Assembly (NCBI GenBank): GCA_900545085.1
Contig: UQXU01000033.1
Coordinates: forward strand, 1-17,735
DNA length: 17,735 bases
DNA from: an uncultured Eubacteriales bacterium
Lineage (GTDB): Bacteria; Bacillota; Clostridia; Christensenellales; Christensenellaceae
Reading direction: 5' to 3'
This document shows, one piece after another, positions 8,072-14,062 of the stretch. The position numbers and the translations under genes are program-made. The notes beneath the pieces are model-generated. The model saw only the letters and a list, made by a program, of their open reading frames with translations, was not told the DNA's origin and made no database searches. The first letter of the stretch is position 1. Every line of letters begins with the position of its first letter.

Positions 8072-8080
8072 ATTATAACA
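8072..8080 (-). promoter_or_regulatory. Extended -10 promoter of the two-component operon
   Basis: On the minus strand the sequence reads TGTTATAAT, a perfect extended -10 (TGnTATAAT), with TATAAT at 8077-8072. No good -35 box is visible at 16-18 nt, as is common for extended -10 promoters. Start would fall near 8065, leaving a leader of about 27 nt before the ATG at 8038. Confidence 0.6.
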
Positions 8081-8253
8081 CAAAAAAATATGGCTTTTGG
8101 TGAAAAAGCAGGGCATGTTACAAAATTTTTAGAAGTTGGATACAGCGATAAAGTGTGGAATGTTTTGCCAATATAAATTTCCGATAAATAGGCAGGATAA
8201 ATTCGGGTTCGCATATGAGAGCCGTATTAATGAAATCTAAAGCGAGGTCGGAT

Positions 8254-8967
8254 ATGTTCAACACAATTATCAGGACGGCCATAATTTACGCCGTGATAAT
8301 CTTTGCAATGCGCCTCATGGGGAAAAAGCAGGCGGCGCAGCTCCAACCGTATGAGCTTGTGGTCACGCTTATAATATCGGATGTGGTATCTACGCCTATG
8401 GATTCTCCGGCGGTGCCTTTGAGCAGCGGACTGGTTCCTGCGCTGACTCTTATGCTGCTCTATTATTTGTTCTCAGTCATATCTCTGAAATTTCGCGGAT
8501 TCCGCACGTTTATAAGCGGAACTCCGAGTATTATGATATTGAGAGGCAAGCTGAATGAGGAAGAAATACGCAAAGTGAAATACAACCTGAGCGACTTGAT
8601 GGAGCAGCTTCGCATATCAGGCTATACTAATATAGCAGATATACATTACGCCGTGCTGGAGACTAACGGACAGCTCAGCGTGATGCCGTATTCCAATGCG
8701 GCGCCTGTCACGCCGGATCAGCTTAACCTCGAGGTGGAAGAGGATGACATGAGCGTTGCGGTTGTGCTTGACGGCGAGATACAGATAGACGGTCTTGCGC
8801 AGCTCGGCATAACGAACAAATCTATAGAAAAGCTGATACATACGATAGGAGCAAGAAGGGCGAAGGAAGTGTTTTTGATGACGCTTTCGTCTGCCGGAGA
8901 GGTGTTCGTACAAAAAAAGGGCGGAGAGACTAAGACGCTGAGACTGGCGCGCAGGGAGTTAAAATGA
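8254..8967 (+). CDS. DUF421 (YetF-like) membrane protein
   Basis: The 237-residue protein has two or three N-terminal membrane helices (about 5-19, 34-48 and 58-80) and a cytoplasmic alpha/beta part. The segment RLMGKKQAAQLQPYELVV (20-37), the LRGKLNEEEI region (96-105), the LMEQLR-x-x-GYTNIADIHYAVLE helix-strand (115-136) and NGQLSVMPYS (138-147) match the YetF/DUF421 pattern. Function is not well established; some homologues in spore-formers are linked to spore coat or germination. The frame extends to ATG 8215, but ATG 8254 has a GAGG site 7 nt upstream and gives the usual family N-terminus. The next gene overlaps by 4 nt (ATGA), so the two are translationally coupled. Confidence 0.85.
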   Translation: MFNTIIRTAIIYAVIIFAMRLMGKKQAAQLQPYELVVTLIISDVVSTPMDSPAVPLSSGLVPALTLMLLYYLFSVISLKFRGFRTFISGTPSIMILRGKLNEEEIRKVKYNLSDLMEQLRISGYTNIADIHYAVLETNGQLSVMPYSNAAPVTPDQLNLEVEEDDMSVAVVLDGEIQIDGLAQLGITNKSIEKLIHTIGARRAKEVFLMTLSSAGEVFVQKKGGETKTLRLARRELK

Positions 8968-9344
8968 GACGTACTATAGTTGTTGTTATATTGGCTGTGG
9001 CCATAGCGGCGTTTGCGGTGCTTCAAACAGTTTTTATGAATAATACAGAGAGAGAGCTGGATGCGATATTGGACGAGCTGGAGGCTTGTGTATCAGAGGA
9101 AAATTGGACAGAGGCAGACAGGTATGCAGACGAAGCCTTTGAATTCATGGAGGGAAAAATAGAAGTTCTCGGCTGGCTTGTAGATCATACCGGCCCCGAT
9201 GATATTCAGCTTGAAATTGCGACTCTGCGCGCTCAAGTGGCAAAACGTGAAAAAGAGGAGGCGACCGCGGCTGTGCGCAGGGTCAGAATGATGATGGAGG
9301 ACGTCAGAAGATCAGATTCTCCGAGTCTCAGAAATATATTCTAA
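8964..9344 (+). CDS. DUF4363 family small membrane-anchored protein
   Basis: The 126-residue protein has one N-terminal membrane segment (about 4-24) and a mostly helical remainder rich in Glu, Asp, Arg and Ala. It contains ELDAILDELEACVSEENW (31-48) and a final helix RRVRMMMEDVRR. Size, anchor and the 'nERELDxIxdxLexxxxxxxWxxA' pattern fit DUF4363, which commonly sits next to DUF421 genes in Firmicutes. Its ATG overlaps the DUF421 stop by 4 nt. The helical domain probably faces the outside, given few positive residues after the anchor, but topology is inferred. The family has no established biochemical role. No convincing terminator follows; the CAGCT/AGCTG pair at 9372-9390 lacks a T run. 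Confidence 0.75.
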   Translation: MRRTIVVVILAVAIAAFAVLQTVFMNNTERELDAILDELEACVSEENWTEADRYADEAFEFMEGKIEVLGWLVDHTGPDDIQLEIATLRAQVAKREKEEATAAVRRVRMMMEDVRRSDSPSLRNIF

Positions 9345-9375
9345 TTAAAAGTTTGTGAAAAATGTAATTTTCAGC

Positions 9376-9404
9376 TTTACTTTTGAGCTGTATGTTGATA
9401 TAAT
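9376..9404 (+). promoter_or_regulatory. Promoter of the pantothenate operon
   Basis: TTTACT (9376-9381) is separated by 17 nt from TATAAT (9399-9404), and TGA before it makes an extended -10. A CAGCT/AGCTG dyad (9372-9376/9386-9390) overlaps the -35 box and could be an operator. Transcription would begin near 9411, giving a leader of about 130 nt. Confidence 0.65.
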
Positions 9405-9410
9405 CTAACG

Positions 9411-9534
9411 GATGAATGGTATTCCATGTGGAGACTATATCACAATACGAACCTTATTTTTTAATTCCCAGCCTATACCCTATGGGACAGGACTCGGAGC
9501 GTCACCTGGAACTGTTATATAGCGAAAGGGTGAT
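9411..9534 (+). promoter_or_regulatory. Structured 5' leader of the pantothenate operon (candidate cis-regulatory RNA)
   Basis: The leader can fold into a branched structure. ATGG/CCAT (9416-9419/9424-9427) forms a small hairpin. CTATATCACA (9435-9444) pairs with TGTTATATAG (9513-9522) at nine of ten positions. That long-range stem closes over two hairpins: TCCCA/TGGGA (9466-9470/9483-9487) and CAGG-AC/GT-ca-CCTG (9488-9493/9501-9508) with a two-base bulge. The closing stem ends 3 nt before the Shine-Dalgarno site, so it could gate translation. A 'pan' RNA motif is known upstream of pantothenate genes in Firmicutes. I cannot confirm a match from memory, and the pairings are hand-drawn. Confidence 0.4.
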
Positions 9535-9539
9535 GAACA

Positions 9540-10400
9540 CTGAAGATTGGATTTATTGGAGCAGGAAAAGTCGGCTTTACTCTGGCGAAGTACTTTACTG
9601 CCAACGGTCTGGATGTGCGAGGCTTTTTCAGTCTGCACGAGACCTCGGCTGATGAGGCGGCACGATTTACGAACACGCGAGCATATGAGACGATAGAAGA
9701 GATAGTCTCGGACTGTGACGTTCTGTTTTTGACTGTTCCCGATGGGCGGATAGCTCAGGTATTTGACGAGATACGTCGGCTGAAAATTGAGAATAAGATA
9801 GTCTGCCACTGTAGCGGCGCTCTCTGTGCGGGGGATGCTTTCGCAGGAATAGCAGAGACGGGCGCATATGGGTATTCTGTTCATCCGCTGTTCGCAGTAA
9901 GCGATCGTTATCACGCTTACGAGGAGCTGCCGGATGTTTTTTTTGCACTCGAGGGCAGTGCGGAAAAGCTTGAGGATGTGCGCGGCATGCTGACAGGCGT
10001 GGGATTGACGGTACAGGTGATACGACCGGAAAGCAAAGTGAAATACCATGCCGCTGCCGTCATGGGGAGCAATCTGGTCGTAGGTCTGGCGCGGCAAAGC
10101 CTTCTTCTGCTGGAGGAATGCGGCTTTTCGGAGGAGAACGCTCTCAAGGCGCTGGGCCCGCTGATGCTCGGAAACATGAAGCATGTCACGGAGGATGGTC
10201 CGGTAAAAAGCCTGACCGGGCCGGTGGAGCGCAACGATACAGGCACGGTGGAGAAGCATCTTGCGTGTCTGGACGATGAGTATGTGCGCGGATTGTATGT
10301 GATGTTGTCTGAGGCTGTCGTAGAGATAGCTAAGCTCAGGCATCCGGACGGAGACTATAGTCTCATGGAAAGAATTCTCAAAGGGGAGACTGAAAAATGA
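9540..10400 (+). CDS. panG: PanG-type ketopantoate reductase (Rossmann / DUF2520 protein), CTG start
   Basis: Residues 3-12 read [10 protein letters not shown], the dinucleotide-binding GxGxxG at the very N-terminus. The frame has a stop at 9534-9536, and between it and the next usual start (GTG 9615, which would delete the Rossmann motif) the only plausible start is CTG 9540. It is preceded by AAGGGTGAT (9526-9534), a near-consensus ribosome site at good spacing. The 286-residue product has an N-terminal NAD(P) domain and a C-terminal helical DUF2520 domain ([20 protein letters not shown], 161-180). This family includes PanG, which replaces PanE as NADPH-dependent ketopantoate reductase in Francisella and some Firmicutes. 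The 4-nt overlap with panB and no panE in the window support that role. Assignment rests on family memory and context. Confidence 0.8.
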   Translation: MKIGFIGAGKVGFTLAKYFTANGLDVRGFFSLHETSADEAARFTNTRAYETIEEIVSDCDVLFLTVPDGRIAQVFDEIRRLKIENKIVCHCSGALCAGDAFAGIAETGAYGYSVHPLFAVSDRYHAYEELPDVFFALEGSAEKLEDVRGMLTGVGLTVQVIRPESKVKYHAAAVMGSNLVVGLARQSLLLLEECGFSEENALKALGPLMLGNMKHVTEDGPVKSLTGPVERNDTGTVEKHLACLDDEYVRGLYVMLSEAVVEIAKLRHPDGDYSLMERILKGETEK

Positions 10401-11224
10401 AGAATACTACAGCGACTTTCGCGAAAATGAAAAAAGACGGAGAGAAGATCTCTATGCTGACCTGCTACGATTATTCCACGGCTAAGCTGATGGACGAGGC
10501 GGGCATAAACGGAATACTCGTAGGCGACTCTCTGGGAAATGTAATCCTGGGATATCCTGACACTCTGTCCGTAACGATGGAGGACATGATACATCACGGC
10601 AGAGCTGTATCGCGTGGCTGCGAAAATACTCTGGTTGTCATCGACATGCCCTTCATGTCCTATCAGCCGTCTATATATGATGCGGTAGTTAATGCGGGCA
10701 GACTGATGAAAGAAGGACGCGGCGGAGCGGTCAAGCTGGAAGGCGGCGCGACGGTGTGCGAACAGATAAAAGCGATTAAAGATGCAGGAATTCCTGTAAT
10801 GGCGCATATCGGCATGACTCCTCAGTCTGTTAATATGTTTGGCGGCTTCAAGGTTCAGGGAAAGAATGAGAAGGTCGCGCGTCAGATTATAGAGGATGCT
10901 CTGGCTGTTCAGGAGGCAGGCGCGTTTTCTGTCGTTCTGGAATGTGTGCCGGACAGATTGGCGGCTCTGATTTCCGAAAAGCTGGACATACCCACCATAG
11001 GCATAGGCGGAGGAGCAGGCTGCGACGGTCAAATTTTGGTTTATCAGGATATGCTCGGTATGTTTACTGACTATGTACCGAAATTTGTAAAGAAGTTCGC
11101 TAATGTAGGCGAGGTTATGAAAAAGGCGTTTGCGGATTACGATGCAGAGGTCAAGGCGGGGACCTTCCCGGATGAGGCGCATAGCTTTTCCATCTCTGAC
11201 GATACGCTCGAGCGTCTTTACTAA
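10397..11224 (+). CDS. panB: 3-methyl-2-oxobutanoate hydroxymethyltransferase
   Basis: PanB transfers a one-carbon unit from 5,10-methylenetetrahydrofolate to 2-oxoisovalerate, giving ketopantoate, the first committed step of pantothenate synthesis. The 275 residues match the usual length. Typical segments are [18 protein letters not shown] (20-37), [13 protein letters not shown] (41-53), [11 protein letters not shown] (80-90), VKLEGG (112-117) and [20 protein letters not shown] (136-155). Metal ligands Asp44, Asp83 and Glu115 and the catalytic Glu182 (LECVP) are present. The ATG overlaps the panG stop by 4 nt, implying coupled translation and direct hand-over of ketopantoate to the reductase encoded just upstream. 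Confidence 0.97.
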   Translation: MKNTTATFAKMKKDGEKISMLTCYDYSTAKLMDEAGINGILVGDSLGNVILGYPDTLSVTMEDMIHHGRAVSRGCENTLVVIDMPFMSYQPSIYDAVVNAGRLMKEGRGGAVKLEGGATVCEQIKAIKDAGIPVMAHIGMTPQSVNMFGGFKVQGKNEKVARQIIEDALAVQEAGAFSVVLECVPDRLAALISEKLDIPTIGIGGGAGCDGQILVYQDMLGMFTDYVPKFVKKFANVGEVMKKAFADYDAEVKAGTFPDEAHSFSISDDTLERLY

Positions 11225-11269
11225 TAGAGAATACAAAGCAATTACTTCGAAGGAGAAAGAACGATAAAA

Positions 11270-12115
11270 ATGATTATTGCCAAGACAGTTTCTGAGGTGC
11301 GTGAGCAGGTGAAGACTTGGAAGCGCGAAGGTTTAACTATCGGTCTCGTCCCCACGATGGGATATTTGCACGAGGGCCATGCGAGCTTGGTTCGCGCGGC
11401 GGATGCGCAGTGCGACCGAGTTGTAGCTTCCGTATTTGTGAATCCTACGCAGTTCGGACCCGGCGAGGATTTAGCTTCCTATCCGAGAGATTTTGATCAC
11501 GACTGCGCTTTGCTCAAAGAGTGCGGAGCGGATATGGTTTTTCATCCTGAGCCGGAGGATATGTACGCTCCGGATTTCTGCACATGGGTAGATATGGATG
11601 TTCTCAACGAGGAGCTATGCGGCAAATCCCGCCCTATTCACTTCCGCGGCGTCTGTACGGTTGTGACAAAGCTGCTTAACATTGCGGCTCCGGACAAGGC
11701 CTTCTTCGGTCAGAAGGACGCTCAGCAACTCGCGGTTATAAAGAGAATGGTGCGTGATCTCAACATGGATGTTGAAATAGTAGGCTGTCCGATAGTACGC
11801 GAAGAGGATGGACTCGCACGTTCCAGCAGAAATACATATCTGAGCGCAGAGGAGCGCAAAGCAGCCCTGATCTTGAGCAGGACTATAGCTCTGGGTCAGA
11901 AGCTCGTGCAGGAGGGCGAAAAAGATGCGAATGCTCTCGTCGAGGCGATGAAGAGGAACATCGAGAGCGAGCCTCTGGCGCGTATAGACTATGTAGAAGC
12001 TGTTGACGGCATAAACATGCAGCCGGTGGACAAGCTCGAAGGCAGCGTGCTCGTTGCCATGGCGGTATATATCGGCAAGACAAGACTCATAGACAATTTT
12101 ATTCTGGAGGACTGA
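11270..12115 (+). CDS. panC: Pantoate--beta-alanine ligase
   Basis: PanC condenses pantoate and beta-alanine with ATP, through a pantoyl-adenylate, to form pantothenate. The 281-residue protein has the nucleotidyltransferase HIGH-type motif [14 protein letters not shown] (28-41; His34, His37), [13 protein letters not shown] in the pantoate site (56-68), [13 protein letters not shown] (135-147), FFGQKDAQQ with GQKD at 147-150 region, and the KMSKS-like SSRNTYLS (195-202). A GAAGGAG lies 14 nt before the ATG, a rather long spacing; no other ATG, GTG or TTG fits better. It is 45 nt after panB and 1 nt before panD, in the same operon. Confidence 0.97.
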   Translation: MIIAKTVSEVREQVKTWKREGLTIGLVPTMGYLHEGHASLVRAADAQCDRVVASVFVNPTQFGPGEDLASYPRDFDHDCALLKECGADMVFHPEPEDMYAPDFCTWVDMDVLNEELCGKSRPIHFRGVCTVVTKLLNIAAPDKAFFGQKDAQQLAVIKRMVRDLNMDVEIVGCPIVREEDGLARSSRNTYLSAEERKAALILSRTIALGQKLVQEGEKDANALVEAMKRNIESEPLARIDYVEAVDGINMQPVDKLEGSVLVAMAVYIGKTRLIDNFILED

Positions 12116-12116
12116 G

Positions 12117-12506
12117 ATGACGGTAGAACTGTTAAAGGCTAAAATACATCGCGCTACGGTAGTTCAGGCGGAGCTGGATTATGTAGGCTCTATCACTGTG
12201 GACAGCGAGCTGCTGGAAGCTTCCGGCATACTGGAATACGAAAAGGTGCAGATCGTAGATATTAACAACGGCAGCCGTTTCGAGACATATACCATCGCGG
12301 GCGAGAGAGGCAGCGGAATGATATGCCTAAACGGAGCGGCGGCGCGCTGCGTCAGCACAGGAGACAAGATAATTATCATGAGCTACGCTTCCATGACTCC
12401 TGAAGAGGCTAAGACGCACAAGCCGACAGTTATATTTGTAGACGACGACAATCGTATTTCTCGTGTTACAAATTATGAAAAGCATGGCCTGCTGAAAGAT
12501 ATGTAA
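12117..12506 (+). CDS. panD: Aspartate 1-decarboxylase (pyruvoyl-dependent)
   Basis: PanD makes beta-alanine from aspartate, supplying PanC. The 129-residue proenzyme has the self-processing site Gly24-Ser25 (YVGSITVD), where cleavage turns Ser25 into the pyruvoyl group, Lys9, and the Tyr58 region (RFETYTI). [19 protein letters not shown] (73-91) is the conserved beta-barrel core. Bacterial PanD of this type is usually 115-140 residues. The GGAGG ribosome site lies within the end of panC, and the ATG follows its stop after 1 nt. It completes the operon, so this locus encodes every step from 2-oxoisovalerate and aspartate to pantothenate. Confidence 0.97.
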   Translation: MTVELLKAKIHRATVVQAELDYVGSITVDSELLEASGILEYEKVQIVDINNGSRFETYTIAGERGSGMICLNGAAARCVSTGDKIIIMSYASMTPEEAKTHKPTVIFVDDDNRISRVTNYEKHGLLKDM

Positions 12507-12530
12507 TTTAAAAACAAAAGCAAAGCACTG

Positions 12531-12563
12531 AGATACGCCGGTTTTATATCAGCGTATCTTTTT
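12531..12563 (+). terminator. Terminator of the pantothenate operon
   Basis: AGATACGC (12531-12538) pairs perfectly with GCGTATCT (12552-12559) across a 13-nt loop, followed by TTTT. It lies 24 nt after the panD stop. Confidence 0.85.
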
Positions 12564-12591
12564 AATATTAAAAAATAATATAATAATATAT

Positions 12592-12617
12592 AAAAAAGGA
12601 ACGGGTGTACCGTTCCT
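12592..12617 (-). terminator. Terminator of the SipW-like gene (minus strand)
   Basis: AGGAACGG (12597-12604) pairs with CCGTTCCT (12610-12617) across a 5-nt loop. On the minus strand the stem is followed by a run of T (AAAAAA at 12592-12597 on the plus strand). It lies 17 nt past the minus-strand stop codon. Confidence 0.85.
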
Positions 12618-12634
12618 GTGATTCTCTTTATGAC

Positions 12635-13585
12635 TCAGCCCATTCTCTCCATTACTTTTTCGAATGTACTAAGAACTTTATCTACGTCCTTGCGTTCTCC
12701 GCTGATTTCGATTTCGTCTCCGAAAATGGAGATCTCAGCCGAGACAGATACGCTTAGCTTTTTTATGATTTTCTGTATTATGGAGAGCAGAGTTTCAGCG
12801 TCTTCCTCCGAGCACGTCAGAGTGTAAATGTAAGAGGCGCTGTCGCTGTCGTTGTTGCTTTTTTCTGAGCCGGAAGCGTCCGGAATGATATGTCTGCTGG
12901 CGGATTTACCGGCTTTTTTGTTTTTTGCCTTGTTGTATTCGCGGACAAATTCTTCGTGAGCCTCCTGTTCATCTCTTGCGTCTATTTCGTCGTCTTCGAA
13001 GTCGTCGTATTGTTCTAAGAGGCCGCTGTTCATTGCTTTTTTACGCTTTCTTCGTCCGAAGAAAAGCTGATAGAAAGCGTATATAAAGAGAGCGATAAGG
13101 ATTATAGTGACTACGATAAAGATAATCGTACCGGTCGTAGTTTGTGCGAAAGTCAAGACAGTACCTACAAAAGGTGTGAAAGACACTGCAAGCCCGCGCA
13201 GCATGTTGCCGGATACGTCTACAGGATTCTCGTTCGCAGCATTTACTGTTTTGTAAATGTCACCGTCTATCTCAGAGATATACTGGAACATTATTTTATT
13301 ATCAGTCTCAAGAGCGGGATTGTAGAACACTATCGGGTCGCCTACTTCGAAGCCGGAAGCGGTTCTGTCCGTGATTATTGCAGAACCTGAGGGAACGCGG
13401 TCTACGTCGTTCTGCACTACATATAAGCTTGTGCCAAAGACGGAGGGCATTTCTCCGGTTCCCATCCCCATATATCCGCATACGGCTAAGTATCCGGTGA
13501 CTATCATAAGAATCAGGCTCGCGAAGAGCAGAAGTATAAGCGTTCCGACGCCGCTTTTTTGTTTTTTTGATTTCTTTGCCATCAT
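12635..13585 (-). CDS. SipW-like S26 signal-peptidase-fold membrane protein, catalytic residues absent
   Basis: The 316-residue protein has membrane helices at about 14-37 and 152-176. Between them is a domain that lines up with SipW-type signal peptidases: MPSVFG (46-51), VPSGSAIIT (64-72), FEVGDPIVFYNP (79-90), KIMFQYISEI (97-106), a loop with Asn115 to Asp123, and FTPFVGTVLTFAQ (136-148). In my hand alignment the catalytic Ser of SGSMEP falls at Asn59, the His of THRI at Gln101, and the Asp of KGD near Asn115, so it is probably not a peptidase. The cytoplasmic tail has an acidic/lysine linker (178-250) and a small alpha/beta domain (252-316) ending IFGDEIEISGERKDVDKVL, reminiscent of the KH-like start of PhoH proteins. 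Two ATG codons open the gene; AGAGG fits the second (13582) better. It has its own promoter and terminator. Function unknown. Confidence 0.7.
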   Translation of the reverse strand: MMAKKSKKQKSGVGTLILLLFASLILMIVTGYLAVCGYMGMGTGEMPSVFGTSLYVVQNDVDRVPSGSAIITDRTASGFEVGDPIVFYNPALETDNKIMFQYISEIDGDIYKTVNAANENPVDVSGNMLRGLAVSFTPFVGTVLTFAQTTTGTIIFIVVTIILIALFIYAFYQLFFGRRKRKKAMNSGLLEQYDDFEDDEIDARDEQEAHEEFVREYNKAKNKKAGKSASRHIIPDASGSEKSNNDSDSASYIYTLTCSEEDAETLLSIIQKIIKKLSVSVSAEISIFGDEIEISGERKDVDKVLSTFEKVMERMG

Positions 13586-13619
13586 AACCTCTAACTGTTA
13601 AGAAATATTCATCTATAAG

Positions 13620-13648
13620 ATTATATAATAGAAAAGCGGATAAGTCCA
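13620..13648 (-). promoter_or_regulatory. Promoter of the SipW-like gene
   Basis: On the minus strand TGGACT (13648-13643) is followed after 17 nt by TATAAT (13625-13620). Start would be near 13613, giving a leader of about 28 nt with an AGAGGTT ribosome site. Confidence 0.55.
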
Positions 13649-13702
13649 GAGGAAAGGTAAGATTTTTACGGGATGATATGTCCTGTGCCGCATATTATAT
13701 GT

Positions 13703-13713
13703 GCTGTAACAGC
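13703..13713. repeat. GCTGT-A-ACAGC dyad in the intergenic region
   Basis: An 11-nt perfect dyad in the divergent gap between the SipW-like gene and the small-protein gene. It could be an operator; no promoter for the small gene could be placed with confidence around it. Confidence 0.25.
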
Positions 13714-13822
13714 GAAAAAAGCGCACCTTTGCAGGAAAATAAAAAATGCTGCCGAGCCTGTACTTTTAGGCCGGGAACGCGAGTAGTATATAGCAAACAG
13801 ACTAAAAATCAGGAGGAAAACA

Positions 13823-13984
13823 ATGAAGCATGACTCGATACAGACGTGGGCAGAGCTGGTGCGCAGCATGAATGCTCTTGCAGTTAGAATACTCAGCAGC
13901 GGCGAAAGAATATGTGAAAGTGAAGAATTGATTGAAATGAGCAGGCGTGCAGCAGAGCTGACGGAGGAGGATATGCGGGGCTAA
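13823..13984 (+). CDS. Small helical protein of 53 residues, possibly Spo0E-like fold
   Basis: ATG 13823 is preceded by a perfect AGGAGG six nucleotides upstream and opens a 53-residue frame ending in TAA. The product, beginning MKHDSIQTWAELVRSMNALA, is predicted to be two amphipathic helices separated by a turn at Ser25-Gly27. Length, the helical hairpin and the position of SEELIEMSRRAAEL (33-46) recall Spo0E-type small phosphatases (pattern SxEVLxLSQELDxLI). However, the SQELD residues needed for Spo0A~P dephosphorylation are replaced by SRRAA, so it would be inactive in that role. This is a weak resemblance. It lies 78 nt before the SpoIIE-type phosphatase gene, which has its own promoter. 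Confidence 0.6.
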   Translation: MKHDSIQTWAELVRSMNALAVRILSSGERICESEELIEMSRRAAELTEEDMRG

Positions 13985-13998
13985 GAATTTTATTATCG

Positions 13999-14028
13999 TT
14001 GATATACTCCGTCTAAGTGTGATATAAT
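13999..14028 (+). promoter_or_regulatory. Promoter of the PAS-SpoIIE phosphatase gene
   Basis: TTGATA (13999-14004) is followed after 18 nt by TATAAT (14023-14028), with TGA directly before it, an extended -10. Start would be near 14035, about 28 nt before the ATG. Confidence 0.75.
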
Positions 14029-14062
14029 TATCAAAGTTGAAAACGAAAAACGAAAGACGCTT

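Noticed and set aside
8116..8116. Upstream ATG of the response regulator frame
   Set aside because: The promoter -10 box lies between it and the conserved N-terminus, so the transcript would not include it.
9416..9652. 78-codon open frame on the plus strand, running into the PanG gene out of frame
   Set aside because: No ribosome site for its ATG. The leader structure and the overlapping Rossmann frame explain the region better. A short leader peptide cannot be fully excluded.
9480..10343. 287-codon open frame on the minus strand
   Set aside because: It lies antisense to the PanG-type gene, is Arg/His/Ser/Tyr-rich without recognisable motifs, and has no ribosome site. It is a shadow of a real gene's codon bias.
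10355..11236. 293-codon open frame on the minus strand
   Set aside because: It is antisense to panB, which has full family motifs. The composition is typical of reverse-frame translation.
13680..13822. Possible riboswitch in the leader of the small-protein gene
   Set aside because: There are short dyads (GCTGTAACAGC, GCCT/AGGC at 13756-13771) but I could match no known riboswitch core, and no convincing promoter could be placed.
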